64,000 nucleotides of DNA from Marinibacterium profundimaris (GCF_002210095.1 NZ_AQQR01000002.1:186001-250000); one strand, 5' to 3'; positions 42,134 to 53,750 are shown, counted from the first letter of the stretch. The notes: generated by a model not told the origin, from the letters alone. Made by a program: numbers and translations.

Positions 42134-42260
42134 GCTGGCACTCCTTCAGGTCGGCGTCAGGCTGAAAGATGCCAGCAGAAACGGGCCAATATGTGGCCCG
42201 CTCGGGGAGTCATTCAGGCGAGACCGGGGCATGCCCGGCCTGCCTTGGGTCACGAATGTG

Positions 42261-45032
42261 TCAGGTCAGGCGCCCGTGGCAATGCTTGAACTTCTTGCCG
42301 GAGCCGCAGGGACATTTCTCGTTCCGGCCCGGGTTGCCCCAGGTGGTCGGGTCGTCCTCGACAAATCCGGGGGCCGCGTCGCCGGTGCTCGCGGCCTCGG
42401 CCGTCGGTCCGGGCGCCGGGGCGGCGCCGTTCGGGGCGGCAGCGGCTTGCTCGGGCTGGCGATCTGCGGGGGCCATCGCCCGCTGGGCATCGCGCATCAG
42501 TTCCGGCTGGTCCGCGGCCAGCTGGGCGCGCACCTGGGCCATTTCCTCTTCGGACATGGGCCGCACATGCGACAGCTGGGTCGTCACCGTCTCGCGCAGG
42601 CTGTCAAGCATGCCCTCGAACAGCTGGAAGCTCTCGTTCTTGTATTCGTTCAGCGGGTCGCGGTTGGCATAGCCGCGGAAGCCGATGACCGAGCGCAGGT
42701 GTTCCAGCGTCAGCAGGTGTTCGCGCCAGTTCTGGTCGATGGTCTGCAGCAGCACCTGCTTTTCGATGTTGCGCATGGTCTCGGGGCCGAAGGCGGCGGC
42801 CTTTTTGGCCATATGCTCGTCCGAGGCCTTTTCGAGCCGTTCGCGCATCACGTCGTCGTCGACGCCGTCCTCGTCGCCCCATTCAATCACCGGCACGTCG
42901 ATATCCAGCTTCTCGATCACCGCGGCGTAAAGCCCCTCGGTGTCCCACTGGTCGGCATAGCTGCGCGGCGGCATATAGCGTTCGATCAGGTCGTCGATCA
43001 CCTGGTGACGCATGTCGGTGGTGATCTCGTTCAGGTCCTCGGCGGCCATGATTTCATGGCGCTGGCTGAAGATCACCTTGCGCTGGTCGTTCATCACGTC
43101 GTCGAACTTCAGCAGCTGCTTGCGCATGTCGAAGTTGCGGCCCTCGACCTTGGCCTGCGCGCGTTCGAGCGACTTGTTCACCCAGGGATGGATGATCGCC
43201 TCGCCTTCCTGCAGGCCCAGCGTCTTCAGCACCTTTTCCAGCCGGTCGGACCCGAAGATCCGCATCAGGTCGTCTTCCAGGGACAGGTAGAACGAGGTCC
43301 GGCCCGGGTCGCCCTGACGCCCCGAACGGCCGCGCAGCTGGTTGTCGATACGGCGGCTTTCGTGCCGTTCCGAGGCGATGACGTAAAGGCCGCCGGCCTC
43401 CATCACCTTGCGCTTCTCGTCGGCGTGCTTCGCCTCTTCCGCGGCGCGCAGCTCGGCCGGGTCGGCATCGGGGTTCTCGTCCAGCGCGGCCAGCACCTTC
43501 AGCTCGACGTTGCCGCCCAGCTGAATGTCGGTGCCGCGGCCGGCCATGTTGGTGGCGATGGTCACCGCGCCCAGGTGCCCGGCCTCGGCGACGATCTGGG
43601 CTTCCTGCTCGTGGTGGCGGGCGTTCAGCACGTTGTGCTTGATGCCTTCCTTCTCGAGCATCTGGCTCAGCATTTCCGACTTTTCGATCGAGGTGGTGCC
43701 GACAAGGATCGGCTGCCCCTTGTCATGCGCCTTCTTGATCTCGGCAATCATGGCGGCATATTTCTCGGCCGCCGAGCGATAGACCTGGTCATCCTCGTCG
43801 ATACGGGCGATCGGCTTGTTGGTCGGCACCTCGACCACGCCCAGATTGTAGATCTCGGCGAATTCCTCGGCCTCGGTGGCGGCGGTGCCGGTCATGCCGG
43901 CCAGCTTGTCGTAAAGGCGGAAATAGTTTTGCAGCGTGACACTGGCGAGCGTGACGTTCTCGGGCATGATCTTCACGCCCTCCTTCGCCTCGATCGCCTG
44001 GTGCAGGCCGTCCGACAGGCGGCGGCCATGCATCATCCGGCCGGTGAATTCGTCGATCAGGACGATCTGGCCGTCGCGGACGATGTAATCCTTGTCCTTC
44101 TGGAACAGCTTGTGAGCCCGCAACGCCTGGTTCAGGTGGTGGACCACCGTGGTGCTTTCGGGATCGTAAAGGGTCTGCCCCTCTTCCAGAAGCCCGCGCG
44201 CCATCAGCTGCTGTTCGATGAACTCGTTGCCATCCTCGGTGAAGGTGACGTTGCGCTGTTTCTCGTCCAGCTCGAAATGCGCGTCGGTCAGCATCGGCGC
44301 GACCGTGTCGATGGTGCGGTACATCTCCGACCGGTCCTGCGACGGGCCCGAGATGATCAGCGGCGTCCGCGCCTCGTCGATAAGGATCGAGTCCACCTCG
44401 TCGACGATGGCATAATAATGGTCCTTCTGCAGGACCTGCGACAGTTCGGATTTCATGTTGTCGCGGAGATAGTCGAAGCCGAGCTCGTTATTGGTCGCAA
44501 AGACCACGTCGGCCGCGTAGGCATGGGACCGGGCTTCGCCGCTCATCTCGGAAAAGATGACGCCGGCGCGCATGCCGAGCAGGTCATAGACCTTGCCCAT
44601 CCATTCCGCGTCCCGCTTGGCCAGGTATTCGTTGACGGTGACGATATGCACCGACTTGCCCGCCAGGGCGTTCAGGTAGGCCGCGAAGGTGGCGACCAGG
44701 GTCTTGCCCTCGCCGGTCTTCATCTCGGCGATGTTGCCCTGGTGCATGAAGATGCCGCCCATCAGCTGCACGTCGTAGGCGCGCAGGCCAAGCGCTCGGC
44801 GCGCGCCTTCGCGGACGTTGGCAAAGGCCTCGGGCAGCAGGTCGTCCAGGCTTTCGCCGCCGGCAAAGCGTCCCTTCAGCTCTTCGGTCTTGGCCTTCAG
44901 GCCAGCGTCGTCGAGCTGTTCGAAGTCCGGTTCAAGGGCGTTGATCCTGTCGACCAGCGGGCGCGTCGCCTTGACCTTCCGGTCGTTATGGGTCCCAAAG
45001 ACCTTTTTGGCGAGTGTTCCGATCCCAAGCAT
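42261..45032 (-). CDS. secA: Preprotein translocase ATPase SecA
   Basis: This 923-residue protein has Walker [17 protein letters not shown]-type motif [16 protein letters not shown], helicase motif [17 protein letters not shown] and the C-terminal zinc/SecB-binding motif [16 protein letters not shown]. It drives post-translational export through SecYEG. The ATG at 45032 has GGGAGAG directly upstream; the longer open frame is not conserved. It is divergent from the PpiC isomerase gene. Confidence 0.97.
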   Translation of the reverse strand: MLGIGTLAKKVFGTHNDRKVKATRPLVDRINALEPDFEQLDDAGLKAKTEELKGRFAGGESLDDLLPEAFANVREGARRALGLRAYDVQLMGGIFMHQGNIAEMKTGEGKTLVATFAAYLNALAGKSVHIVTVNEYLAKRDAEWMGKVYDLLGMRAGVIFSEMSGEARSHAYAADVVFATNNELGFDYLRDNMKSELSQVLQKDHYYAIVDEVDSILIDEARTPLIISGPSQDRSEMYRTIDTVAPMLTDAHFELDEKQRNVTFTEDGNEFIEQQLMARGLLEEGQTLYDPESTTVVHHLNQALRAHKLFQKDKDYIVRDGQIVLIDEFTGRMMHGRRLSDGLHQAIEAKEGVKIMPENVTLASVTLQNYFRLYDKLAGMTGTAATEAEEFAEIYNLGVVEVPTNKPIARIDEDDQVYRSAAEKYAAMIAEIKKAHDKGQPILVGTTSIEKSEMLSQMLEKEGIKHNVLNARHHEQEAQIVAEAGHLGAVTIATNMAGRGTDIQLGGNVELKVLAALDENPDADPAELRAAEEAKHADEKRKVMEAGGLYVIASERHESRRIDNQLRGRSGRQGDPGRTSFYLSLEDDLMRIFGSDRLEKVLKTLGLQEGEAIIHPWVNKSLERAQAKVEGRNFDMRKQLLKFDDVMNDQRKVIFSQRHEIMAAEDLNEITTDMRHQVIDDLIERYMPPRSYADQWDTEGLYAAVIEKLDIDVPVIEWGDEDGVDDDVMRERLEKASDEHMAKKAAAFGPETMRNIEKQVLLQTIDQNWREHLLTLEHLRSVIGFRGYANRDPLNEYKNESFQLFEGMLDSLRETVTTQLSHVRPMSEEEMAQVRAQLAADQPELMRDAQRAMAPADRQPEQAAAAPNGAAPAPGPTAEAASTGDAAPGFVEDDPTTWGNPGRNEKCPCGSGKKFKHCHGRLT

Positions 45033-45211
45033 ATGCTCTCCCGCTGATCTGACATATTCGTGGCCGGCAGCCACTTGTCGGCCCAGACCGCAACCCGTAG
45101 ATACGTCGACAGCCATCCTGTCCGGATTACGGGCCACAAGGCGATGTAAGGGGCAGGGGAAACAGTGTCAACGCCGCGCCCCGTCGCGGCCAGAAACGGG
45201 GATTTTATCTC

Positions 45212-46060
45212 ATGCGAAACGCTTTGAAGCTCCTGCCCGCCCTCGCGGTGGCAGCGTTGCCGTTCGGCCCTCTCAAAGCCCAGGACGCGGTCACCCCCGA
45301 AACCGTGGTCGCCACCGTCAACGGTGAAGACATCACGCTGGGTCACATGATGATCCTTTATGCAAACCTGCCCCAACAGTACAAGCAGATCCCGGTCGCG
45401 CAGCTGTTCGACGGAATCCTGGAACAGCTGATCCAGCAGGAGGCCCTGCGCCAGAGCTTTGACGGCACGCCCGCGCCCAGCGTGGTGCTGTCGCTCGAGA
45501 ACGAGGAACGCGCGCTGATGGCCGCGTCGGAGGTGGGCGAGATGCTGCAGGGCGTCGCCACCGAAGAGGCGATCCAGCAGGCCTATGAGTCCCGCTATGC
45601 CGACGGCACCGGAGAGCAGGAATACAACGCCTCGCACATCCTGGTGGAAACCGAGGCAGAGGCTCAGGCGATCATCGAAGTGCTTGAAGAAGGTGAAGAT
45701 TTCGCCGAGGTCGCCAAGACCAGCTCAACCGGTCCGTCGGGCCCCTCGGGCGGCTCGCTGGGCTGGTTCACCGCCGGCCAGATGGTGCCGGAATTCGAAG
45801 AGGCCGTGATGGCTCTCGAGGAAGGTGCGGTCTCGGAGCCGGTGCAGACGCAGTTCGGCTGGCACGTCGTCAAGCTGAACGAAAGCCGCATCGCCGAGGC
45901 GCCCGCCCTGGAAGAGGTGCGCGGCGAGATCGTGAGCGAGCTGGAAGCGCAGGCGATCGAGGACCACGTGAACGCGATCACCGGCGAGGCCGAGATCGAC
46001 CGCCCGGACATCTCCGGCGTCGATCCCGCGATCCTGCAGCAGATCGACCTGCTGGACTGA
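45212..46060 (+). CDS. PpiC-type (parvulin) peptidyl-prolyl isomerase, exported
   Basis: This 282-residue protein has a signal peptide (about 1-23, ending LKAQD), an N-terminal SurA-like helical region (about 30-130) and a parvulin rotamase domain (about 138-235: YNASHILVETEAEAQAIIEVL, GSLGWFTAGQMVPEFEEAV, TQFGWHVVKL). It likely assists folding of exported proteins in the periplasm. It is divergent from secA and followed 5 bp later by argJ, a conserved but functionally odd pairing. Confidence 0.92.
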   Translation: MRNALKLLPALAVAALPFGPLKAQDAVTPETVVATVNGEDITLGHMMILYANLPQQYKQIPVAQLFDGILEQLIQQEALRQSFDGTPAPSVVLSLENEERALMAASEVGEMLQGVATEEAIQQAYESRYADGTGEQEYNASHILVETEAEAQAIIEVLEEGEDFAEVAKTSSTGPSGPSGGSLGWFTAGQMVPEFEEAVMALEEGAVSEPVQTQFGWHVVKLNESRIAEAPALEEVRGEIVSELEAQAIEDHVNAITGEAEIDRPDISGVDPAILQQIDLLD

Positions 46061-46065
46061 CGCGA

Positions 46066-47292
46066 ATGGTCGGCACCCTGCCTGTATCTCCCCTTGCGCC
46101 GGCAAGCTTTCCGAAGCTGCCGGCGATCGACGGGGTCCGCTTTGCCGCCGTATCCGCCGGAGTGCGGTACAAGGGGCGCACGGATGTCATGCTGGCGCTG
46201 CTGGCGCCGGGGACCTCGGTAGCGGGCGTGTTCACGCGCTCGGCCACACGGGCAGCACCGGTGCTGGATTGCCAGGCCAAGCTTGGCGGTGACGCCAGCG
46301 AGGGCGCGGCGATTCTGGTGAATTCCGGCAATGCCAATGCCTTCACCGGCAAGCACGGCCTGGATTCTGTCGCCCAGATCACCGCCGCCGTGGCCAGCGC
46401 CGCCGGCATCCCGCAAGAGCGCGTCTTTACCGCCTCTACCGGGGTGATCGGGGAAAAGCTGCCCCATGACCGGATCGTCGCCAAGCTGGACGAGCTGGTC
46501 GCGGGCCTGTCGCCGGACGCGGCCGAGACGGCGGCGCGGGCGATCATGACCACCGATACCTTCCCCAAGGGCGCCACCGCGGATGTCGAGATCGACGGCA
46601 AGGTCGTGCGCATCGCGGGCTTCGCCAAGGGCTCGGGGATGATCGCCCCGGACATGGCGACGATGCTGGTCTACATCTTTACCGACGCCGTGATCGGGCA
46701 AGGGCCGCTGCAGACCATGCTGTCCCGCCTGACGGACAAGACCTTCAACTGCATCACCGTGGACAGCGATACCTCGACCTCGGATTCCCTGATCCTTGCG
46801 GCCACCGGCGCCTCCGGCGTGTCGGCCGAGGGCGACGCGGGGTTCGAAGAGGCGCTGCACGGCGTGATGCTGAACCTGGCGCATCAGGTTGTGCGCGACG
46901 GCGAAGGCGCCACAAAATTCGTCGAATTTTGTGTCACCGGCGCGGCTAGCGATGCCGATGCCCGAACCCACGCGCTGTCGATGGCCAATTCGCCTCTGGT
47001 CAAGACCGCCATCGCCGGCGAGGACCCGAACTGGGGCCGCATCGTCATGGCTGTCGGCAAATCCGGCGCGGCGGCCGATCGCGATACGCTCAGCATCCGC
47101 TTCGGCGATCTGCTTGTCGCCGAAAACGGCTGGGTCAGCCCGTCCTACAGCGAAGAGGCCGCCGCGGCCTACATGAAGCAGCAGGACCTTGTCGTCTCCG
47201 TCGATCTGGGTATCGGCGATGGCACGGCCAGGATCTGGACCTGCGACCTGACCCACGGCTACATCGACATCAACGCGGATTACCGGTCGTGA
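46066..47292 (+). CDS. argJ: Bifunctional ornithine acetyltransferase/N-acetylglutamate synthase
   Basis: This 408-residue protein is a self-cleaving Ntn-type enzyme. The autoproteolysis site lies in GMIAPDMATMLVYIFTDA, between Ala198 and Thr199, with Thr the new N-terminal nucleophile of the beta chain. NSGNANAFTGKHG and FTASTGVIGE are conserved. It transfers acetyl from N-acetylornithine to glutamate in arginine synthesis; whether it also uses acetyl-CoA cannot be read. The stop overlaps the Nudix gene start by 4 bp. Confidence 0.95.
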   Translation: MVGTLPVSPLAPASFPKLPAIDGVRFAAVSAGVRYKGRTDVMLALLAPGTSVAGVFTRSATRAAPVLDCQAKLGGDASEGAAILVNSGNANAFTGKHGLDSVAQITAAVASAAGIPQERVFTASTGVIGEKLPHDRIVAKLDELVAGLSPDAAETAARAIMTTDTFPKGATADVEIDGKVVRIAGFAKGSGMIAPDMATMLVYIFTDAVIGQGPLQTMLSRLTDKTFNCITVDSDTSTSDSLILAATGASGVSAEGDAGFEEALHGVMLNLAHQVVRDGEGATKFVEFCVTGAASDADARTHALSMANSPLVKTAIAGEDPNWGRIVMAVGKSGAAADRDTLSIRFGDLLVAENGWVSPSYSEEAAAAYMKQQDLVVSVDLGIGDGTARIWTCDLTHGYIDINADYRS

Positions 47293-47687
47293 AGATGGTC
47301 CTCGTGTCGGCCGTTGCGCTGATCGACCCGGATGGCCGGGTCCTTCTGGCGCAGCGGCCCGAAGGCAAATCCATGGCCGGGCTCTGGGAATTCCCCGGCG
47401 GCAAGGTCGAGCCGGGCGAAACCCCCGAGGCCGCGCTGGTCCGCGAGCTGCACGAAGAGCTCGGGATCGACACCTGGACCTCGTGCCTCGCGCCGCTGAC
47501 ATTCGCCAGCCATGGCTACGACGATTTCCACCTGCTGATGCCGCTTTATGCCTGCCGCAAGTGGGAGGGGATCGTTCAGAGCCGGGAGAATCAGGCGCTG
47601 AAATGGGTGCGCCCGCAGTCCCTGTCGGACTACCCGATGCCGGCGGCGGATAAGCCTTTGGTCGCAATTTTGCGGGACTGGCTTTGA
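47289..47687 (+). CDS. mutT: MutT-type Nudix hydrolase
   Basis: This 132-residue protein has the complete Nudix box GGKVEPGETPEAALVRELHEELGI, read in pieces (Gx5Ex7REUxEExGU). The short length and the MAGLWEFPGG lead-in match MutT, which hydrolyses 8-oxo-dGTP to keep it out of DNA. The GTG at 47289 overlaps the argJ stop. A general NTP pyrophosphatase is the alternative. Confidence 0.88.
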   Translation: MKMVLVSAVALIDPDGRVLLAQRPEGKSMAGLWEFPGGKVEPGETPEAALVRELHEELGIDTWTSCLAPLTFASHGYDDFHLLMPLYACRKWEGIVQSRENQALKWVRPQSLSDYPMPAADKPLVAILRDWL

Positions 47688-47857
47688 ACTTTGTTCCGTC
47701 CCGTCCATGAAATTCATGGAATTTTCCGGTTCAAACTTCGTAAATGCCTGAAATATCCGCAACACTCCAAAATTTCTACGAATTTCGATGCACTTTGTGA
47801 ATGCCTCGTTAACGATTCCTGGTGTATGAAAGAAATGTAAACATCAGGGGACGAGAC

Positions 47858-47995
47858 ATGCTTCGTACGATCACAGTTGGGACCTGTGTTTCCGTTCAGG
47901 GGACATTTGTTCGCACCTTCCCGGACGGCCGGATCGCTGTAAAAGTCGGTCAGACTGTCTATGCCGGCCAACCGGTCGGTGCCAAGGCCGCCTGA
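47858..47995 (+). CDS. Small 45-residue protein upstream of a bidirectional terminator
   Basis: ATG at 47858 to TGA at 47993-47995 encodes 45 residues starting MLRTITVGTCVSVQG and ending AGQPVGAKAA. The sequence between is beta-strand-like with FPDGRIAVKVGQ. CAGGGGACGAG upstream gives a plausible ribosome site, the region ahead of it is AT-rich and promoter-like, and a strong terminator follows 31 bases after the stop, so it looks like a stand-alone gene. I recall similar short proteins in other Rhodobacterales but cannot assign a function. Confidence 0.65.
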   Translation: MLRTITVGTCVSVQGTFVRTFPDGRIAVKVGQTVYAGQPVGAKAA

Positions 47996-48026
47996 CTCAC
48001 GGGACCAGGGTACCACATCGCACAAT

Positions 48027-48060
48027 GAAAAGAGCACGCCTCGCGGGGCGTGCTCTTTTC
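48027..48060. terminator. Bidirectional terminator between the 45-residue gene and infB
   Basis: A perfect 14-bp stem (48027-48040 with 48047-48060) has a 6-base loop. The A-rich left and T-rich right flanks serve transcripts from both sides. Confidence 0.9.
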
Positions 48061-48114
48061 ATTTTCGGTTCCCGCTTGGGGGGGTGAGGCCGGCCCCGAG
48101 GGGCCGACGGATGC

Positions 48115-50622
48115 TCAGGAGAGCGTCCGCACCACCTCTTCGCGTTCGAAGATCTCGATGACATCGCCGGGGCGGATATCGTCGTAGTTCTCGAAGGCCA
48201 TGCCGCATTCCTGGCCCGACTGGACCTCGGCGACCTCGTCCTTGAAGCGCTTGAGCGTCTTGAGCGTACCTTCGTGGACCACAACGTTGTCGCGCAGCAG
48301 GCGCACACCGGCGGACCGGCGGGCGATGCCCTCGGTCACCAGGCACCCGGCCACCTTGCCGACGTTCGAGACCTTGAAGACTTCCTTGATTTCGGCATAG
48401 CCGATGAAGTTCTCGCGGATCTCGTTCGAGAGCAGGCCGCTTGCCGCCGCCTTCACGTCATCCACCAGGTCGTAGATCACCGAATAATACCGGATCTCCA
48501 CGCCCTTCTGGTTGGCGCTGTTGCGGGCGGGCGCGTTGGCCCGGACGTTGAAGCCCATGATCGGCGCGCCGGAGGCCTCGGCCAGACCGACGTCCGTCTC
48601 GGTGATGGCGCCCACACCATAGTGCAGGACCCGCACGCGGACCTCGTCGTTGCCGATCTTCTCCATCGCCTGGACGATCGCCTCGGCAGAGCCCTGCACG
48701 TCGGCTTTCACCAGGATCGGCAGCTCGGAGACGTTCTCGTCTTCCTTGGCCTTGGCCAGCAGCTGTTCCAGCGTGGTCGCGGCACCGGCGGCGGCGCGCT
48801 TCTCTTTCGCGGCCTCCTGGCGGTAATCGGCGATCTCACGGGCCTGCGCCTCGGTCGAGACGACGTTCAGGACGTCACCGGCTTCGGGCGTGCCGTTCAG
48901 ACCCAGCACCTCGACAGGAACCGAAGGTCCGGCTTCCTTGACGCGGTTGCCCTGGTCGTTCTCCATCGCGCGGACCTTGCCCCATTGTTCGCCGACGACA
49001 AAGATGTCGCCCTGCTTCAGGGTGCCGGTCTGCACCAGGACGGTGGCAACGGGGCCGCGGCCGACGTCAAGCTTGGCTTCGATCACCGCGCCCTGTGCCG
49101 GACGATCCGGGTTGGATTTCAGTTCCAGGATCTCGGCCTGCAGCGCGACGGCTTCCAGCAGCTCTTCGAGCCCCTTGCCGGTCACGGCCGACACTTCGAC
49201 ATCCTGCACGTCGCCCGAGAGTTCCTCGACGATCACTTCGTGCTGCAGCAGGTCGGTCCGCACCTTCTGGGGATTGGCCTCCGGCTTGTCGCACTTGTTG
49301 ATCGCCACGATCATCGGAACCCCGGCGGCCTTGGCGTGGTTGATCGCCTCGATCGTCTGCGGCATCACCGCGTCGTCGGCGGCAACCACCAGGATGACGA
49401 TATCCGTCACCTGGGCCCCGCGCGACCGCATCGAGGTAAAGGCCGCGTGGCCCGGCGTATCGAGGAAGGTCAGCGGCGCGCCGCTTTCGGTCTTCACCTG
49501 GTAGGCGCCGATGTGCTGGGTGATTCCCCCGGCCTCGCCGGCAACAACCTTGGCATCGCGAATCGCATCAAGCAGCGAGGTCTTGCCGTGGTCGACGTGA
49601 CCCATGATCGTGATCACGGGCGGACGCGGCTTCAGATCCTCGGCCTTGTCCTCGACCTGGGTGATCACCTGTTCGACGTCAGAGTCGGACACACGGACCA
49701 CCTTGTGGCCGAATTCCTCGATGATCAGCTCGGCGGTGTCGGCGTCGATCGTCTGGTTCTGGGTGACCATCATGCCCATCTGCATGAGCGATTTCACCAC
49801 TTCACCAACACGCTCGGCCATCCGGTTTGCCAGCTCGGACACGACGATCGCTTCGGGCAGCTGGACCTCGCGGACCACCTTTTCCCGTTCGACCGGGCCG
49901 CCCATCGCCTTCTGGCGGGCGCGTTCCTGCTTGCGCTTCATCGCGGCCATGGACCGCTGGCGGCCACCTTCGCCACCCGAAAGCGCCTGGTTCAGCGTCA
50001 GCTTGCCGGACCGGCGGTTGTCGTCGCGACCCTTGCCCGAGCGCGGCGCACGGGCGTCGCGTTCGCGGTCCTGCTTGCGCGGACCTGCGTCGCCACCGGC
50101 CGGCTTGGAGGCCGGGCCGCGTGCATCTGCTTGTTTTTCGGCCGGTTTTTCGGCAGCCGCCGCGGCATCGGCCGCCGCGCGCTTGGCGGCTTCCTCTTCC
50201 TCGCGGCGCTTGCGCTCTTCTTCCTCGGCCTTCGCCTTGGCCTTTTCCTCGGCCTCGCGCTGTTCGCGCTCTTTCTGTTCGGCCTCGGCACGACGGCGTT
50301 CGCGCTCTTCGGCGCGCGCCTTCTCCTCGGCTTCGCGGGCGGCGACCTCGTCGGCCTCACGCGCCTTGGCGGCCTGCACGGCTTTCAGCCGGCGCGCCAT
50401 CTCGGCGTCGGAGATACCCGCAGGACGGCGCGAAGGATCACCGGCCGGCGAACCGCCGCCACCGCCCTTGCCCTGGCCGGGCTTGGGGACGACAACGCGT
50501 TTGCGCTTGGTCTCCACCACGACATTCTTGGTGCGCCCATGGCTGAAGCTCTGCTTCACGTTCCCCGGACGGGATCCGCCACCACGTACACCCAAGGTCT
50601 TCTTGCCGTCAGTATCGCTCAT
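48115..50622 (-). CDS. infB: Translation initiation factor IF-2
   Basis: This 835-residue protein has a long, charged, Ala/Glu/Arg-rich N-terminal region (about 60-230, coiled) and a GTPase domain with G1 [16 protein letters not shown]3 [12 protein letters not shown] and G4 [12 protein letters not shown]-Tu-like domains and the C-terminal fMet-tRNA-binding domain follow. It recruits initiator tRNA to the 30S subunit. It is the last gene of the leftward rimP-nusA-ylxR-infB operon. Confidence 0.97.
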   Translation of the reverse strand: MSDTDGKKTLGVRGGGSRPGNVKQSFSHGRTKNVVVETKRKRVVVPKPGQGKGGGGGSPAGDPSRRPAGISDAEMARRLKAVQAAKAREADEVAAREAEEKARAEERERRRAEAEQKEREQREAEEKAKAKAEEEERKRREEEEAAKRAAADAAAAAEKPAEKQADARGPASKPAGGDAGPRKQDRERDARAPRSGKGRDDNRRSGKLTLNQALSGGEGGRQRSMAAMKRKQERARQKAMGGPVEREKVVREVQLPEAIVVSELANRMAERVGEVVKSLMQMGMMVTQNQTIDADTAELIIEEFGHKVVRVSDSDVEQVITQVEDKAEDLKPRPPVITIMGHVDHGKTSLLDAIRDAKVVAGEAGGITQHIGAYQVKTESGAPLTFLDTPGHAAFTSMRSRGAQVTDIVILVVAADDAVMPQTIEAINHAKAAGVPMIVAINKCDKPEANPQKVRTDLLQHEVIVEELSGDVQDVEVSAVTGKGLEELLEAVALQAEILELKSNPDRPAQGAVIEAKLDVGRGPVATVLVQTGTLKQGDIFVVGEQWGKVRAMENDQGNRVKEAGPSVPVEVLGLNGTPEAGDVLNVVSTEAQAREIADYRQEAAKEKRAAAGAATTLEQLLAKAKEDENVSELPILVKADVQGSAEAIVQAMEKIGNDEVRVRVLHYGVGAITETDVGLAEASGAPIMGFNVRANAPARNSANQKGVEIRYYSVIYDLVDDVKAAASGLLSNEIRENFIGYAEIKEVFKVSNVGKVAGCLVTEGIARRSAGVRLLRDNVVVHEGTLKTLKRFKDEVAEVQSGQECGMAFENYDDIRPGDVIEIFEREEVVRTLS

Positions 50623-50630
50623 TAAGCTTC

Positions 50631-51263
50631 TTATCCTTCCCGACGGCGCGTATCGCCGTCCGTCATGCGCATGCCTTTAAGACGATGCGCTTCCTCTACA
50701 ACACGTTGGCTGAGTCCACCAGAGGCGACAGCCGCGTGTATCACGCTTTGACGTCCAAATGCCTGACCAAGCTCATCGGCGGTCAGCCATCCGACGTACA
50801 TTCCATAGTGCGGCGTGCTCAGCTTCGACTTGCCACGTGCCGAACCGTCGCTGGCCTGAAGCAGGATCCGGGCGTCTTCCCGGTCCAGCCAATCCTTGAC
50901 CTTTTCGTACCCGGCCACCGCTCCGCCCGACTTCCGCGCCAGGCTGATCAGCTCGACCAGGCGGCGCAGGATCTGCGCCTCCACCTGGTCGGTCAGGTCC
51001 TCGGGTACGCGGACCTGCGATTTGAATGCCCGGGCAAAGAGCTTTTTCTTCACCGCCGTATCCATGGCGGCCCGGGTTGCGGACACCCAGGCGCCGCGGC
51101 CCGGGAGCTTTTCCAGCACATCGGGCACGACCTGGCCTTCGGGCCCCACAACGAAACGTACGAGGCCGCCTTTCGGCTGCACCTCGCCCGTGGCTATGCA
51201 CTTGCGGTCCAGACCTTCGGTCCGATCCTTCGAGGCGCCTCCGCGACTCATGTTGGCCACCAT
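50631..51263 (-). CDS. YlxR (DUF448)-L7Ae-like RNA-binding protein
   Basis: This 210-residue protein has an N-terminal YlxR domain (about 15-95: [35 protein letters not shown]). The C-terminal half (about 105-200) resembles the L7Ae/L30e-type RNA-binding fold ([25 protein letters not shown]). The long two-domain form is common in alphaproteobacteria. It may bind rRNA or nucleoid; its function is not settled. ATG at 51263, with an in-frame ATG at 51251 as an alternative. It lies between nusA and infB with 13- and 8-bp gaps. Confidence 0.88.
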   Translation of the reverse strand: MVANMSRGGASKDRTEGLDRKCIATGEVQPKGGLVRFVVGPEGQVVPDVLEKLPGRGAWVSATRAAMDTAVKKKLFARAFKSQVRVPEDLTDQVEAQILRRLVELISLARKSGGAVAGYEKVKDWLDREDARILLQASDGSARGKSKLSTPHYGMYVGWLTADELGQAFGRQSVIHAAVASGGLSQRVVEEAHRLKGMRMTDGDTRRREG

Positions 51264-51276
51264 ACGGGGCCTGGGA

Positions 51277-52917
51277 TCAGGCCCCGGCCTCCGTTGCAGT
51301 TTCCTCGTCCGAGGCGTCGACCTCTTCGCCGGTCTCTTCCTCGTCCTCGGTTTCCAGTTCCGCCGGATCGACCCAGCCCAGCAGGATGCGGGCGGTCATC
51401 ACGAGATGCTGCGCCTCTTCCAGGCTCACATCGAAGGGCTCCAGGATGCCGTCGTCCTTCACACGTTCGCCATTTTCGGTCGTCCAGCCGCCGGCCAGTT
51501 CCCAATCGGCGCAGGTCGCGAAATCTTCGAGGGTCTTCACCCCGTCCTTCGCCAGTGCTTCGATCATTTGGGGTGTCAGGCCGTCAAATTCAACCAGGCT
51601 GTCCTCGACACCCATGGACCGCGCGTTTTCCAGCGCCGCTTTCGCCTGTGCTTCCAGGAAGTCGCGGGCCCGTGCCTGCAGCTCCTCGGCGGTGTCCTCG
51701 TCGACGCCGTCGATCACCAGCAGTTCGTCCTGTTCGACGTAAGCCACCTCTTCGAGGTTCGTGAACCCTTCGGAGACCAGCAGTTGCGCAAAGAACTCGT
51801 CCAGGTCCAGCGTATCGACGAAAAGCTGCGTGCGCTCCTCGAATTCCTTCTGACGGCGCGCCGATTCCTCGGCCTCGGTCATGATGTCGATGTCCAGGTT
51901 CGTCAGCTGGCTTGCCAGCCGCACGTTCTGACCGCGACGGCCGATGGCCAGGCTCAGCTGCTCTTCGGGAACGACCACCTCGATCTTGCCGGCTTCCTCG
52001 TCAAAGACCACCTTGGACACTTCGGCGGGCTGCAGCGCGTTGACCAGGAAGGTCGCCTGGTCCTCGTTCCACGGGATGATGTCGATCTTCTCGCCCTGCA
52101 GTTCGTTCACCACGGCCTGCACGCGGCTGCCGCGCATACCCACGCAGGCGCCGACCGGGTCGATCGAGCTGTCATAGGAGATCACGGCGATCTTCGCGCG
52201 GCTGCCGGGGTCACGGGCCACGGCCTTGATCTCGATCACGCCGTCATAGATTTCCGGCACTTCCATCTTGAACAGCTCGGCCATGAATTCCGGCGCGGTG
52301 CGGCTGAGGAAGATCTGCGGCCCGCGCGGTTCGCGGCGCACGTCCTTGATATAGACGCGGATCCGGTCGCCGGGGCGATAGCTTTCGCGGCCGATCTTCT
52401 CGTTGCGGCGCAGGATCGCCTCGCCGGCACCCACGTCGACGATGACGTTGCCGTATTCCTCGCGCTTGACGAGACCGTTGATGATGGTCCCGGCGCGGTC
52501 CTTGAATTCCTCGAACTGGCGGTCGCGCTCGGCCTCGCGCACCTTCTGCAGGATCACCTGCTTGGCGCTCTGCGCGGCGATCCGGCCCAGCTCGACGGGG
52601 GGCACTTCCTCGATGAACTGCTGACCCACCTGCGGATCGGCCATGTACTGCTTGGCCTGTTCCACGGTCATCTCGGCCTGGTAATTCTCCAGCTCCTCGT
52701 CCTCGACCACGGTGCGGACGCGGGTGAAGGTGGCCTTGCCGGTCTTCCGGTCGATCGAGACGCGGATGTCCATCTCCGAGCCGTAGCGGCTCTTGGCGGC
52801 CCGGGCGAGGGATTCCTCCATCGCCTCGACCACGAGGCCGGGGTCGATCATCTTCTCGCGGGCCACCGCCTCGGCGGTCTGCAAAAGCTCCAGCTGGTTT
52901 GCGGATGTGATCGCCAT
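51277..52917 (-). CDS. nusA: Transcription termination/antitermination factor NusA
   Basis: This 546-residue protein has an N-terminal RNA-polymerase-binding domain, S1 domain (about 135-200, [23 protein letters not shown], in pieces), two KH domains with [19 protein letters not shown] and [16 protein letters not shown], and C-terminal acidic repeats. It modulates pausing, termination and rRNA antitermination. It follows rimP by 1 bp in the canonical operon. Confidence 0.97.
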   Translation of the reverse strand: MAITSANQLELLQTAEAVAREKMIDPGLVVEAMEESLARAAKSRYGSEMDIRVSIDRKTGKATFTRVRTVVEDEELENYQAEMTVEQAKQYMADPQVGQQFIEEVPPVELGRIAAQSAKQVILQKVREAERDRQFEEFKDRAGTIINGLVKREEYGNVIVDVGAGEAILRRNEKIGRESYRPGDRIRVYIKDVRREPRGPQIFLSRTAPEFMAELFKMEVPEIYDGVIEIKAVARDPGSRAKIAVISYDSSIDPVGACVGMRGSRVQAVVNELQGEKIDIIPWNEDQATFLVNALQPAEVSKVVFDEEAGKIEVVVPEEQLSLAIGRRGQNVRLASQLTNLDIDIMTEAEESARRQKEFEERTQLFVDTLDLDEFFAQLLVSEGFTNLEEVAYVEQDELLVIDGVDEDTAEELQARARDFLEAQAKAALENARSMGVEDSLVEFDGLTPQMIEALAKDGVKTLEDFATCADWELAGGWTTENGERVKDDGILEPFDVSLEEAQHLVMTARILLGWVDPAELETEDEEETGEEVDASDEETATEAGA

Positions 52918-52918
52918 C

Positions 52919-53518
52919 TCAGGTCTTCTCCTCGGTCTCGTCGGACCCTTCGGTCTCTATCTGGTCAAAGGCATCTTCGTTGAGGACACCGGCCGCTTTC
53001 CGCTGGCGCAGCATCTCCTTGATCAAATCGTCGGTCAGCACCAGCTTCGCGTCGCTGAGCCAGTCGAACTGCAGCCCGATCGTCACCTCTTCGCCGCCCT
53101 CGCCGGGCAGGTTCAGCAGCACCTCGTCGCCCTCGACCCCGGCCAGCGTGCCCTTGAAGCGGCGGCGGCCGTCGATCAGCTCCGATGTCTCGACCTTCGC
53201 CTCGTAGCCCTCGAACGTGTCGAAATCCTTGAGACGGGTCAGCGGCCGGTCGATCCCGGGGCTCGAAACTTCCAGCGCATAGGCATCCAGGATCGGATCC
53301 TCGACATCCAGCACGGCGCTCACGGCATTCGAGATCTCGGCGCAATCGTCCACCTCGATCCCGCCATCCGGCTTGTCGGCCATGATCTGCAGCGTGGTGG
53401 TCTTGCCGGACATCAGCCGGATGCGCACCAGCTCATAGCCCATGTCCTCGATCACCGGAGAGATGATCTCGGCCAGGCGTCGGTCGATGGCGGCTTTGGC
53501 GATGAGTGTATTGGTCAT
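52919..53518 (-). CDS. rimP: Ribosome maturation factor RimP
   Basis: This 199-residue protein has the RimP N-terminal domain with [10 protein letters not shown] and [38 protein letters not shown] (in pieces), of which the SSPGIDRPL block is diagnostic, and an Sm-like C-terminal domain. The acidic tail ends EETEEKT. It acts in 30S maturation. It is the first gene of the operon; upstream lies a repeat-containing intergenic region. Confidence 0.95.
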   Translation of the reverse strand: MTNTLIAKAAIDRRLAEIISPVIEDMGYELVRIRLMSGKTTTLQIMADKPDGGIEVDDCAEISNAVSAVLDVEDPILDAYALEVSSPGIDRPLTRLKDFDTFEGYEAKVETSELIDGRRRFKGTLAGVEGDEVLLNLPGEGGEEVTIGLQFDWLSDAKLVLTDDLIKEMLRQRKAAGVLNEDAFDQIETEGSDETEEKT

Positions 53519-53690
53519 AAGTCCAGAACGAAAAAACGGGCGCGCGGCCCGTCGATCATCCCGATGGTGCTTCGGACCAGGAAGCCCGACGCGCCGCTGT
53601 TGAGGGGGATATACGCCTGACGCCCCGGTTCCGCAACCCCGATTCGCTCAGGGCCGCGTCAACCGCCGGCCGCCAGCGCGCAACCCCCTG

Positions 53691-53750
53691 CTTCATCTTT
53701 GCAAAAATACCTCCGGGGGAGTCCGCGCAGCGGACGGGGGCAGCGCCCCC
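53691..53750 (+). repeat. Dispersed intergenic repeat, short copy B
   Basis: This copy starts CTTCATCTTTGCAAAAATAC, continues into the shared CTCCGGGGGAGTCC, then GTCCGCgcaGCGGAC and GGGGGCagcGCCCCC. Its inner stem differs from copies A and D, but both arms change together and pairing is kept. It lies between rimP and the binding-protein gene, both leftward. Confidence 0.85.

Noticed and set aside
41613-45047. 1144-codon open frame opposite secA
   Set aside because: Antisense to a clear SecA; no recognisable domain.
45664-47667. 667-codon leftward frame opposite ppiC, argJ and mutT
   Set aside because: The plus-strand genes have catalytic motifs and overlapping starts; this frame has none.
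47688-47857. Near-palindromes such as CCATGAAATTCATGG ahead of the 45-residue gene
   Set aside because: Imperfect and expected in AT-rich sequence; not enough to call an operator.
48274-50625. 783-codon plus-strand frame opposite infB
   Set aside because: A Leu/Arg/Gly-rich shadow of the IF-2 coding strand.
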